This document shows positions 47,845 to 56,041 of a DNA stretch of 64,000 bases, piece by piece. Below the pieces are notes generated by a model, which saw nothing but the letters and a program-made list of their open reading frames with translations, was not told the origin of the DNA and made no database searches. Numbering within the stretch: the stretch's first letter is position 1; each line of letters begins with the position of its first letter. The position numbers and the translations under genes were made by a program. Source of the stretch: Algoriphagus sp. NG3 (lineage in GTDB: Bacteria; Bacteroidota; Bacteroidia; Cytophagales; Cyclobacteriaceae); the NCBI RefSeq assembly GCF_034119865.1, contig NZ_CP139421.1, forward strand, positions 2,294,001-2,358,000, written 5' to 3'.

Positions 47845-50289
47845 TTACTTCCTTCGCAGTGCTCTTTTCCACCAAGGCAATTGTACTTCTTCGTGGTAGC
47901 CATAGGAATTATTACCGTAGCCATAGCCATACCCATAGCCGTAGCCATAACCATAACCTTTGTCTATATGTACATCATTTAGGATACCATAGATCTTGGA
48001 TACCCCGCCTTTTTCGACAAGGTTGTTGAGGATCTGGGTATTTCCTTTCATGGAATAACCCTGACGGAATACATAGAAACTGATATCAGCAAATGCAAAG
48101 AGCTCTTTAGTCTCCGATACCAATCCTACCGGTGGACAGTCAAAAATGACTACGTCATAAGCTTCTTTAATCTCTTTGATTATCTGGCCAAACTTATCCT
48201 GAAGCAGCAATTCTGCAGGGTTTGGCGGAATAGGCCCAGAAAGGATCACATCCATATCTTTATGCCCGGTAGCTTTGACCACATCCTGCCAAGGAGTATC
48301 TGTACTCAAACAGGTACTCATCCCTCTGTCATTTGCCAAGCCAAAATCCTCAGCAATTTTAGGTTTACGAAGATCAAGACCTATCAAAAGTGTCCTTTTG
48401 CCCATTAGGGCATAAACTGAAGCCACGTTGATGGACACAAAGGTCTTACCTTCCCCAGAGATAGATGAGGTAAACAGTATGGTAAGATTATCCCTATGTG
48501 GACTCAAATATGACATATCTGCCCTTAGCGAGCGGAATGATTCGGTCACTGTAGAGCGGGGGTTGTTCATCACTGGTATGGCATCAGTGGAATTGTTTCT
48601 TCCTATCATTCCTATCAAAGGAACCTTGATCTGATTCTCCAATTCCTTAGGGTCTTCAATTTTGGTATTCAAGAAATCCTTAATTGTAATAAAACCAATC
48701 GGGAGAATCAGCCCTAAGATCATCCCAATCAATAAATTTAGTGTACGCTTAGGTGCCACTGGAAGCTGTCCTGATTTAGCAAAATCCAGAATGCTGTTTT
48801 TCGGCATATTGGCAGCCTTGGTGATCTCTGCCTCTGCTTTTTTCTCCAAGAGATAAACATAGATGTTCTCATTGATGGTAAACTGGCGCTGAATTCCTAT
48901 CAGGTTACGTTCAGTTTCCGGCAATGAATTCACATCTACTTCCAGCATACGGATCTGATTATTCAAGTCAGCGATGAGGTTTTCCGTGTTTGCAATGGCA
49001 GAATTAACATTTTCCTGGAGCTGTTTCTTGATGTTCTGTATTCTGGTGGCATTTTCCCGTACAGAAGGATTGAGTTCAGTGAAATTAGCTGACAACCTTA
49101 CCTGTTCTGCCTGAAGCTCACTGTATGCCTGCACCAGGGAGTTCAACAAAGGATCGGTTACACCGACTACCGAAGGTGCCACCATATCCCCCTGATTTGT
49201 GTTCAGGTATCCCCTCAGGGTATGATAGTATTTCAGGTTTATCTCTGCCTGTCCCTTTTCCTTTTCTAAGTCCTGCATTCTGGTGAAGATCACAGACCCT
49301 TCCTCCGAAAGATTAAATACTTTATTTTCAGTTCTATATTGCTGCAGTCTATTTTCCGAAAACCTCAAGGAATCGCTGATTCCTGCCAGCTGCTCATTGA
49401 TAAACCTTACCGTGTTCTCTGAAGCCCTGTTTTTTTCGCTCAGCTCACGTTCAAGGTACATTTCCATCAACTTATTGACGTAATCCTCTCCTAGTTTGCG
49501 CACTGGAGTTTCTAAGCTCAGGGTCAATATGGATGCTTGCTTATTAATGGGGACTACCTCCAATTCTTCCCGGTATTTCAAGGCCAGAGAAGGAGTATCC
49601 ACCAAATTGAACAGGACTACATCTCCCGGCAAAGCTGCTATTTGATTGACAGTAAATGAGAAATTCTCCCCTTTGATCTCCTCTCCAAAACTATATACTG
49701 ACTTTTTTAAAGATATATCCTCCTCAATTTCAATCTTATAATAGGGATCTTTGGGATTAAAAATTCTAAACTCATCGTTTTCGATGCTAAGCTCGAAAGA
49801 ATCTTCTGAAATCACCTCGATCTTAAATCTACCTCCAACCAGCTGGGCCTGTTCCCAGTCCACAGTAACTAAGATCGGGAGTTTATCATAAATCTGGGTA
49901 GTGGTAATAAATCCATCCTCAAAATATTGAACGTTCAGATTCAATTCAGTCACTGCCTCCTCTGCCAAAGAGAACGACTTTAAAATCCCTATTTCATTTT
50001 CAATATTGCTTTTGCCCTGCAGCATGCCCAGGCCGGAGGACTCGAAGAGATCCGTACCGAGGGCAGGCTTATCATCCACCACCAAAATACTGGACTCCAC
50101 TTTGAAAATACTGGTTGAATAGCGGTTGAAAAGAAAAGCTCCGATGATACCTATAAACATACATATCAGTATGAGTACCCAGTACTGCAGGTAATTGAAC
50201 AGGAGAACTTTCAGGTCGATTTCATCTTCCTTTTGTACCATAAATGGATTTTGCCCAGAATTGGTTGGATTTGGGGTATTCGGGTACAT
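47845..50289 (-). CDS. wzc: Polysaccharide co-polymerase / tyrosine autokinase (Wzc-like)
   Basis: An 814-residue inner-membrane protein of the PCP2/BY-kinase type. Membrane segment near 33-53, Wzz domain, periplasmic coiled coil (about 270-450), second membrane segment near 520-540 (LIGMILGLILPIGF), then a cytoplasmic P-loop kinase with Walker A SGEGKTFVSIN (about 600-612) and Walker A' IGLDLRKP, and Walker B VVIFDCPPVG. The C-terminus has a run of seven or more Tyr-Gly pairs followed by NNSYGYHEE, the tyrosine cluster expected for autophosphorylation. It follows wza by six bases. Together they should control chain length and export of the polysaccharide built by the cluster at 3-19 kb. Confidence 0.95.
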   Translation of the reverse strand: MYPNTPNPTNSGQNPFMVQKEDEIDLKVLLFNYLQYWVLILICMFIGIIGAFLFNRYSTSIFKVESSILVVDDKPALGTDLFESSGLGMLQGKSNIENEIGILKSFSLAEEAVTELNLNVQYFEDGFITTTQIYDKLPILVTVDWEQAQLVGGRFKIEVISEDSFELSIENDEFRIFNPKDPYYKIEIEEDISLKKSVYSFGEEIKGENFSFTVNQIAALPGDVVLFNLVDTPSLALKYREELEVVPINKQASILTLSLETPVRKLGEDYVNKLMEMYLERELSEKNRASENTVRFINEQLAGISDSLRFSENRLQQYRTENKVFNLSEEGSVIFTRMQDLEKEKGQAEINLKYYHTLRGYLNTNQGDMVAPSVVGVTDPLLNSLVQAYSELQAEQVRLSANFTELNPSVRENATRIQNIKKQLQENVNSAIANTENLIADLNNQIRMLEVDVNSLPETERNLIGIQRQFTINENIYVYLLEKKAEAEITKAANMPKNSILDFAKSGQLPVAPKRTLNLLIGMILGLILPIGFITIKDFLNTKIEDPKELENQIKVPLIGMIGRNNSTDAIPVMNNPRSTVTESFRSLRADMSYLSPHRDNLTILFTSSISGEGKTFVSINVASVYALMGKRTLLIGLDLRKPKIAEDFGLANDRGMSTCLSTDTPWQDVVKATGHKDMDVILSGPIPPNPAELLLQDKFGQIIKEIKEAYDVVIFDCPPVGLVSETKELFAFADISFYVFRQGYSMKGNTQILNNLVEKGGVSKIYGILNDVHIDKGYGYGYGYGYGYGYGNNSYGYHEEVQLPWWKRALRRK
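47924..47964 (-). repeat. Tyr-Gly coding microsatellite in wzc
   Basis: Tandem 6-bp units (plus strand tagccatagcca, with third-base variants) encode the Tyr-Gly repeat of the kinase tail. Unit number could vary by slippage without loss of frame. Confidence 0.8.
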
Positions 50290-50295
50290 ATGTTT

Positions 50296-51105
50296 TTATT
50301 TGAGTAAATTTAAGATTAGGGCTACTGAGGAAATACCGGCAAAAACCAACGCCAATGTCTGGGCTGTGTTCTCTCCTGTACCGGTTTCTCTTACTTTCAT
50401 CGGCTCCACGTAGAGCTGATCGTTGGGTTGGATAAAATAAAACTGGGACTCTACCACTTGTCTGTCCAGCAAATTGATCCTATGTAGTTTAGTTCCTTCC
50501 GGATATTGTCTGATCAACAACAGTTCATCTCTTTTAGCAACTGTAGTCAAGTCTCCGGCATTGGCTATTGCCTCAAAAATGGTCATCCTGTCCTGCAGTA
50601 CCACATATTTACCGGGGCGTCTGAATTCTCCCAGTGCCGAGTACCTCACTCCTCCCAACTTCACCTTCACGTAGAGTTCAGAGGTCACGTACTTTCTCAT
50701 ATTCTCCTCTATAATCACTCTGGCTTCTTCCAGGGTCTTGTCTTTCACCAGTACATCCCCTACTATAGGGAGACGTATATTCCCTTTCTGATCCACTGAA
50801 TAACCCGTCATGTAATAGATATCCCCACCGCTTTGTGCTGATACGTTACCCATTTGGGCATTCATCTGAGGAGGCTTATTATTAAAGCCTAATTGGATCA
50901 AGTCATCCACAGTCTGGATATTCACATCGATGATATCGTTGTATTGGAGTTTGTATTCGGGGATCTCGTAGGAGATCAACTCCCCGTCTTCGATTGCAGT
51001 ATTACCTTCTTGATTTTGCAGGTAAATTATTTTTTCATTTGAAATGCAGCTGAATGCTGTCAAAATAACCAGGGTTAAGGCGAAACCCCTAATCAAACTC
51101 CTCAT
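50296..51105 (-). CDS. wza: Polysaccharide export lipoprotein (Wza-like)
   Basis: An outer-membrane export protein with a lipoprotein signal (RSLIRGFALTLVILTAFSC, shortened), the polysaccharide export domain (YKLQYNDIIDVNIQTVDDL shortened, then GYSVDQKGNIRLPIVGDV) and a SLBB-type domain (SALGEFRRPGKYVVLQDRMT shortened, IFEAIANAGDLT). A C-terminal hydrophobic helix (TLALVFAGISSVALILNLL shortened) would span the outer membrane as in E. coli Wza. An in-frame ATG lies eight codons upstream (51129), but the candidate -7 box at 51142-51149 would leave it almost no leader, so 51105 is preferred. It is the first gene of a two-gene operon with the tyrosine kinase. Confidence 0.92.
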   Translation of the reverse strand: MRSLIRGFALTLVILTAFSCISNEKIIYLQNQEGNTAIEDGELISYEIPEYKLQYNDIIDVNIQTVDDLIQLGFNNKPPQMNAQMGNVSAQSGGDIYYMTGYSVDQKGNIRLPIVGDVLVKDKTLEEARVIIEENMRKYVTSELYVKVKLGGVRYSALGEFRRPGKYVVLQDRMTIFEAIANAGDLTTVAKRDELLLIRQYPEGTKLHRINLLDRQVVESQFYFIQPNDQLYVEPMKVRETGTGENTAQTLALVFAGISSVALILNLLK

Positions 51106-51141
51106 ATATATGTTTTTTAATTCTTTCATTCAAAAACTGCG

Positions 51142-51149
51142 CAAACTTA
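51142..51149 (-). promoter_or_regulatory. Candidate -7 box of wza-wzc
   Basis: TAAGTTTG on the minus strand fits the TAnnTTTG consensus. It would place the start of transcription about 30 nt before the preferred wza start codon. No good -33 element is seen. Confidence 0.35.
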
Positions 51150-51300
51150 AACATTTAACCTTAAATCCGGAGATTTTTTATCAGATTGCTAATTGGGCTA
51201 TGGTATTTCTATCTGAGAAATTCAAAGATCCCATTTCATTAACCAGCGCTAATCGCATTTTTTTTGAGGGTATAAGCAGATATTATAGTTTGAACTATGT

Positions 51301-51440
51301 CAAGTCTGCTCAAAAAACCCCATTAAAAAATCAAAAACTATACTTTTGAATGATTAGCCCATTTTTTTATGAGAAGAGTTTTTTAGCAAGTTTAAGTTTT
51401 TTGAGGATCAGAAACTTTAATTCTTGCATCAGAAAATCCT
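51301..51440. repeat. Diverged, truncated relative of the MITE-like element
   Basis: From gtctgctcaaaaaacccc through tttagcaagtttaag to gcatcagaaaatc the sequence lines up with the first 140 bases of 63341-63626. The right half, including the second terminal repeat, is missing and is replaced by small palindromes. Confidence 0.55.
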
Positions 51441-51745
51441 GGTCGCCCCGTGAGTGTCTCACTCACGGATAAAAAAACCTCTGCTCCCGCAAGTGTCCCA
51501 TTTACGGTTACTCACCTTTTTCTACAATCCTAGTGTAGAAGGATGTGACAATACAGAGGTTATTAATGAAAAAAAACATTCAAAAAAGCCGCTCGTGACA
51601 CGTGCGGGGCAGGTAGTCCGAAAAACTAGCCGCTCGTGAGACACGTGCGGGGCGCCAGTTTTAAAAATAAAAGCCGCTCGGAGACAGAAGCGAGGGCAGA
51701 AAACCTATAAAACAAGCGCTCATGTCTCACGAGCGGTGGCAAAAC
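51440..51745. repeat. Cluster of short stem-varying palindromes
   Basis: Four to five short hairpins have different stems but a shared core (gtgagacac or its complement) and a ggggc tail: ccgtgagtg/cactcacgg (51447-51468), gccgctcgtgacacgtgcgg (from 51590), the form with gtgagacac (from 51629), and cgctcatgtctcacgagcgg (from 51714). The gap of 750 bp upstream of the DUF423 gene contains no gene that I can support. Confidence 0.65.
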
Positions 51746-51881
51746 GTTGGAATGCCTATTGCAAATGCCGATGCCGATAAACAGCTTTAGTCCCTGGTGT
51801 CTTAATTTTAGAATTTTACCTAATTTCACCATTCGCTTTTCTGCTGAAGAATAGAACAGCTTATATAAATATTACTGGATA

Positions 51882-52259
51882 ATGAGAGGAAAACAACTTA
51901 TACAGATAGCGGCCTTACTTGGTGCCATAGCGGTGGGAATAGGAGCTTTTGGGGCACATGGTCTGAAAGACTTTTTGGCAGAAACCGGAAGAGCGGATAC
52001 TTTTGAAACCGCCGTGAAATACCACTTTTACCATACACTTGCCATTTTCCTGATCGGGATTTTAGCTGTGGCCAAACCCGAGTGGAAACAACTCAGTACC
52101 GCAGCGTCATTGATGGTCTTTGGTATAGTGGTTTTCTCCGGATCCCTGTATATACTTTCCCTTGCGGGAATCACCTGGCTGGGGGCTATCACCCCGATTG
52201 GAGGGCTTGCGTTTATAGCTGGCTGGATTTATGTTTTTATAGCTGCCTCAAAATCCTAA
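51882..52259 (+). CDS. DUF423 family membrane protein
   Basis: A 125-residue protein with four predicted membrane segments. The family signature is present: GAIAVGIGAFGAHGLKDFL (14-32), a YHFYHTLAIFLIGI helix, FSGSLYILSLAGI and the final GGLAFIAGW. This is the small inner-membrane YgdD/YwdK-type family; its molecular role is not established. It lies three bases upstream of the D-Ala-D-Ala carboxypeptidase gene, suggesting co-transcription. Confidence 0.95.
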   Translation: MRGKQLIQIAALLGAIAVGIGAFGAHGLKDFLAETGRADTFETAVKYHFYHTLAIFLIGILAVAKPEWKQLSTAASLMVFGIVVFSGSLYILSLAGITWLGAITPIGGLAFIAGWIYVFIAASKS

Positions 52260-52262
52260 AGA

Positions 52263-53555
52263 ATGAGAAAAGGCTTACTTCTTACTATACTCACTCTATT
52301 AATTTCACACCTGCTCTATGCCCAGCTTAACAGAGAAGAATTTACCCGGCTGGAGTCTGCCTTAGGTGAGGGAAGTTTTTTCAGCGGACATCTTACCGGA
52401 TTTATGCTCTTTGACCTGGATTCACAGAGAGTTTTGTACGAAAAAAACAGTCATCAGCGGTTTATCCCCGCTTCCACGACTAAGCTACTAACGCTTTTTT
52501 CCTCTTTGGTAGTGCTAGGTGACAGCACCCAAACGCTACGCTACGTCACAGAAGGAAATACGATCAAGATCTGGGGTAGCGGAGATCCCAGCTGGAAGTA
52601 TAAAAAAATGTTTCAGCCTGACTTCAGGGAATTTCTTGCTCCTTTTGACAAAATTGTTTTTTCAGATGCAAATATGATTTCTTCAGCCTTCGGTTATGGT
52701 TGGCAGTGGGACGACTATTTTTATGATTATTCGGCAGAACGGAGCTCCCTCCCTATCTATGGGAACTTGGTACAGGTAAAAAAAATAGGCAATGCACCAA
52801 CAGTTTCCCCCCCTTCTTTCCAGCCACTCGTGTTTCCAACTACCAGAACTATCAGGGAACTAGAGCGGGATTTTCATACCAATAAGTTTTATTATAACCC
52901 TAATAACTTCCGGGCCAGGGAGGAATTCATACCTTTTATCAGCTCCCCCGAGCTTTTGACCCAACTAGCAAGTGAAGTCACCGGAAAAGTATGGGTCTAT
53001 CAGCCCGATAGTCTGCCTGCCACTCATCAGGAATGGAGGGGAGCCCCACTATATCCTATCCTAAAGGAAATGATGCTGGAAAGTGACAATTTCCTTGCGG
53101 AGCAATTGATGCTGATGGTCTCGGACAGGCTTTTCCAGAGGCTGGACACAGAGCGTGCAATAGAATATATGCTAAAAACCTATCTGCATGACCTTCCTGA
53201 CACCCCCCAATGGGTGGATGGATCCGGCCTCAGCAGGCATAATCTGATGACTCCAAGAAGTATGGTTACTCTTTTCGACAAGTTATATCGCATCATACCT
53301 GACCGGGATTTATTGGACTTATTGCCCACAGGAGGAAAAAGCGGCACGCTAAAAAACAGCTATGTAGCAGAGGCTCCTTATATCTTTGCCAAGACAGGTA
53401 CTATGAGCAATAACCATAGCCTGGCAGGTCTGATCCGCGGGAAAAGCGGACGCTACTACTGTTTTGCCTTTATGAATTCCAACTACCCCTGGAAAGCCTC
53501 TGAAGTAAGAAGAGAGATGGAAAAGGTAATGGGAATGTTGAGAGAGATGATTTAA
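52263..53555 (+). CDS. dacB: D-alanyl-D-alanine carboxypeptidase/endopeptidase (PBP4, S13)
   Basis: A periplasmic penicillin-binding protein that trims peptidoglycan cross-links or pentapeptides. Signal peptide 1-20 (ending LLYAQ). The active-site motifs are Ser71-x-x-Lys74 in PASTTKLL, Ser274-Asp-Asn276 in LESDNFLAEQ, and Lys377-Thr-Gly in FAKTGTM, with WVDGSGLSRHNL before the third as usual for the S13 family. At 430 residues it is near the normal family length. It is the second gene of a unit beginning with DUF423 and is followed by 200 bp with caatgggcaattttcaatg micro-repeats. Confidence 0.94.
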   Translation: MRKGLLLTILTLLISHLLYAQLNREEFTRLESALGEGSFFSGHLTGFMLFDLDSQRVLYEKNSHQRFIPASTTKLLTLFSSLVVLGDSTQTLRYVTEGNTIKIWGSGDPSWKYKKMFQPDFREFLAPFDKIVFSDANMISSAFGYGWQWDDYFYDYSAERSSLPIYGNLVQVKKIGNAPTVSPPSFQPLVFPTTRTIRELERDFHTNKFYYNPNNFRAREEFIPFISSPELLTQLASEVTGKVWVYQPDSLPATHQEWRGAPLYPILKEMMLESDNFLAEQLMLMVSDRLFQRLDTERAIEYMLKTYLHDLPDTPQWVDGSGLSRHNLMTPRSMVTLFDKLYRIIPDRDLLDLLPTGGKSGTLKNSYVAEAPYIFAKTGTMSNNHSLAGLIRGKSGRYYCFAFMNSNYPWKASEVRREMEKVMGMLREMI

Positions 53556-53559
53556 ACAA

Positions 53560-53640
53560 AAACAATTGTCAATGCTCAATTTTCAATGGGCAATTTTCAA
53601 TGGGCAATTTTCAATGCTCAATGAGCAAGTGAAGGTTAAA
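53560..53640. repeat. CAATTTTCAATGGG tandem micro-repeat
   Basis: Four or so successive units of about 14-18 bp (caatgctcaattttcaatg, gggcaattttcaatg) follow the dacB stop. No gene is seen in the 200-bp gap. Confidence 0.7.
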
Positions 53641-53756
53641 AGCTGAAGTGAGAAAGCTAAAATCTTAAAGCTGAAAATGGTGTGGTGCAAAAAAAATATT
53701 GAAATTCTGTAAGGAATCAGAGAGCTCATGGTCTAAAGAATAAAACAACTTACACC

Positions 53757-54614
53757 ATGAAAAAATCAGTTATTCTCTATTTCCTCTTTTTTGGGCTTGT
53801 CCACCTTTCATTCTCCCAAAACTCATTTGATACGCAAGTATATGGTACTGGCCCTACCATTATCCTAATCCCTGGGCTGGCATCTTCAGGGGATGTGTGG
53901 AAGGAAACAGTAGCTGAGTTGAGCAAAACCCATGAGTGCCATGTGTTGACCTTGCCCGGTTTTGCCAGTGAACCTCCCACAGATTTGAGCAAGGGTTTTC
54001 TTCCTGAAATGAAAGAGGAAATCAGAAACTATATTGCGCAAATGGAAGCTCCGGTACTGCTTATAGGTCACAGCCTGGGTGGATTTTTATCTTTACAATT
54101 GGCAAATGAGTATCCGGAGATTGTTTCTAAGGCGGTGATAGTGGATTCATACCCTTACTATGCAGCTGCTATGAATCCCAATGCTACGGCAGAATCCATG
54201 GAAACAATGGCACTACAAACAAAATCGATGATCGAAAATGCAAGCGAAGAAGCATATGAACAGCAACAGACAGCATCCATGCGAATGTTGAGTTCCTCTG
54301 CCTCCAAAATGCCTGAATTAATAAAATGGTCATTGGAAAGTGATCGGACTACCGTAGCACAGGCCATGTATGAATTGATGACCACTGATTATAGGCCAAA
54401 TTTGAGTTCCTTAAAAACCCCCATACTAGTGCTTGGTGCCTGGCATTCCGGAAAGGACTATGGGCTGACCGCGGAATCGGTGAGAGCGAATTTTGAGCAA
54501 CAATACCAGCTGGCCGAAAACGTGAAAATAGAAATGGCCCCTACGGCACATCATTTCATCATGTGGGACAATCCTGAATGGTTTTTAGAAAAAATAAGAG
54601 CCTATATCCCATGA
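53757..54614 (+). CDS. Exported alpha/beta hydrolase
   Basis: The 285-residue protein has a signal peptide (1-20, ending HLSFSQ) and an alpha/beta hydrolase fold: oxyanion-type ILIPGLASSG (35-44), nucleophile elbow GHSLGG with Ser106, and the C-terminal histidine in TAHHFIMWDNPEWF. The substrate, an ester or amide, cannot be named. Its stop codon overlaps the start of the following sigma factor gene (ATGA), indicating translational coupling, an unusual pairing for a hydrolase and an ECF sigma factor. Confidence 0.9.
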   Translation: MKKSVILYFLFFGLVHLSFSQNSFDTQVYGTGPTIILIPGLASSGDVWKETVAELSKTHECHVLTLPGFASEPPTDLSKGFLPEMKEEIRNYIAQMEAPVLLIGHSLGGFLSLQLANEYPEIVSKAVIVDSYPYYAAAMNPNATAESMETMALQTKSMIENASEEAYEQQQTASMRMLSSSASKMPELIKWSLESDRTTVAQAMYELMTTDYRPNLSSLKTPILVLGAWHSGKDYGLTAESVRANFEQQYQLAENVKIEMAPTAHHFIMWDNPEWFLEKIRAYIP

Positions 54615-55114
54615 AAAGCAAGAAAGAGCTTGAGTTTGAAAGTCTTTACAATTCCCACAAAGACAAGATATTTCGGCTGTGCCTGGGGTTTGTATCAGAT
54701 AGCGCACTGGTTCAGGATCTATTTCAGGAAATCCTGATCAGGATATGGAGACATATGGATAGCTTCAGAGGGGAAAGCTCAATTTCCACTTGGATTTATA
54801 GGATAGCTTATAATACTGCACTAAGCTACTCAGCGAAAGAAAAGAAAAAGCCGGAACAAGCACCTTTGCCTCCTGGGATGGATCTTAAAGAACCTGAAAA
54901 CCATACCCAAGAAAAGGAATCACAAATCAGAAAACTCTATGATGCAATCAACTCATTAACCCAGACCGACCGGGTGATAGCCACTTTGCTATTGGAAAAC
55001 ACCCCGTATAAAACAATCGCTGAGGTAAGCGGCATATCCGAAAACTATGTAGCCGTAAAGGTGAACCGCATCAAAGCCTCACTCACCCAAACCCTGAATC
55101 CCAATGGAAAATAA
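54611..55114 (+). CDS. ECF-type RNA polymerase sigma factor
   Basis: A 167-residue sigma-70 family protein. Region 2 is recognised by LVQDLFQEILIRIWRHMDSF and STWIYRIAYNTAL (about 37-80), and region 4 by ALTQTDRVI-like NSLTQTDRVIATLLLEN followed by the helix-turn-helix TIAEVSGISENYVAVKVNRIK (shortened) near 128-155. The start at 54611 overlaps the preceding stop by ATGA; an upstream start inside the hydrolase gene would add an unlikely tail. The next gene, overlapping by 11 bases, encodes a membrane protein that could be its regulator. Confidence 0.93.
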   Translation: MKSKKELEFESLYNSHKDKIFRLCLGFVSDSALVQDLFQEILIRIWRHMDSFRGESSISTWIYRIAYNTALSYSAKEKKKPEQAPLPPGMDLKEPENHTQEKESQIRKLYDAINSLTQTDRVIATLLLENTPYKTIAEVSGISENYVAVKVNRIKASLTQTLNPNGK

Positions 55115-55691
55115 TTTCGAAGACATACAAAAGCTCTGGCAAGAACAGAAAACTGTGGAGTTTGATTTAAAAACCCTGATTTCAGGGATGAAGAAAACAG
55201 AACAAAAGCAAAGGAGAGAGCTGATTTTCATGTTGATCATCACCCCACTGACCATAGGTTTTCTGTTTTTGACTATGCCTTGGCAGGAAAGCCCGGGCAT
55301 AGAAGTAAGTCTATACCTGATTGCATTTGCCATGATCTGGGTACTGGCCATGGCCCTTCGCTCCAAAATCAAGCGAAATGAGAAGAGTGAGAGATTCAGT
55401 AATACCGAGTACCTGAAAACCCAAATCAAAAAACTAAACTATCGCTACCAAATAGCAAAGCGGTATATGTACGGATACACCTTCCTGTTACTTTTGGCAC
55501 TGAATATCTGCTACTTTATCTTACTGGAGCCTCTTAGTGCCTTAGTCCGCATAGGGATTCACCTGGCGCTTACAGTTCTTATTGGAGGTTTTATGCACTG
55601 GCAAATGAGAAAGAAAGTGGCAACGTACGATCAGGAACTAATACCTATGATAGAACAGATGAAAGGGATGTTGGAGAGGAAAGGGTATTAA
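55104..55691 (+). CDS. Membrane protein, possible anti-sigma partner
   Basis: A 195-residue protein with a short charged N-terminal domain (ENNFEDIQKLWQEQKTVEFD shortened), a pair of hydrophobic segments at about 40-58 and 66-84, a charged helix with LKTQIKKLNYRYQIAKRY, and a second pair at about 123-141 and 144-163. No recognised zinc anti-sigma motif is present. Its start overlaps the sigma factor gene, which is how membrane anti-sigma factors are often placed, and the N-terminal MENNFEDIQKLWQ type is frequent in such neighbours in Bacteroidota. The function is inferred from context. Confidence 0.75.
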   Translation: MENNFEDIQKLWQEQKTVEFDLKTLISGMKKTEQKQRRELIFMLIITPLTIGFLFLTMPWQESPGIEVSLYLIAFAMIWVLAMALRSKIKRNEKSERFSNTEYLKTQIKKLNYRYQIAKRYMYGYTFLLLLALNICYFILLEPLSALVRIGIHLALTVLIGGFMHWQMRKKVATYDQELIPMIEQMKGMLERKGY

Positions 55692-55742
55692 GTTTCAATG
55701 ACCAATTATCAATCCCAAGGAAAAATATAACCCAAAACTGTT

Positions 55743-55946
55743 CTAATTGATCCAAGCTTCTTTACACACACAGGTGCCAGACTCGAACCAATTTATGGCA
55801 TAACCTGCTTTGGGGTCTATCTTTGTCGGGGATAAGTACTTGATTAAGGATCCTGTCTCCTGGGTATGAACAGCGCCGGCGAAAGATTTTTCGTCCATAC
55901 TGCGTTCTCCTGCGAAAATCTCTGGCGCTCTGTTGTAAAAAATCAA
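55743..55946 (-). CDS. Doubtful small open frame
   Basis: A 67-codon frame opposite to its neighbours, with a C-terminal FESGTCVCKEAWIN. I recognise no family. The codons look more protein-like than the repeat fields, and an internal ATG at residue 17 would give a 51-residue peptide. It may be a small protein, a gene remnant or chance. Confidence 0.25.
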   Translation of the reverse strand: MIFYNRAPEIFAGERSMDEKSFAGAVHTQETGSLIKYLSPTKIDPKAGYAINWFESGTCVCKEAWIN

Positions 55947-55958
55947 GCCTTCAAATAA

Positions 55959-55989
55959 AACCTTTGAGGTTCTGGAAACCTCAAAGGTT
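55959..55989. other. Strong 13-bp hairpin between converging units
   Basis: A perfect stem aacctttgaggtt/aacctcaaaggtt with a 5-base loop. On the minus strand it is followed by ttttatttg, on the plus strand by A-rich DNA without a T run. As a terminator it would only suit minus-strand transcription, for which there is no source gene to its right; it may be a repeat or a leader structure for the S66 gene. Confidence 0.4.
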
Positions 55990-56041
55990 AAGAAAATAAA
56001 AAAGCACTATTTTCACGGGACAGAACCACTCCCCTATTCAG

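Noticed and set aside
51454..51832. Open frames upstream of the DUF423 gene
   Set aside because: They are made from the short palindromes and have no recognisable protein features.
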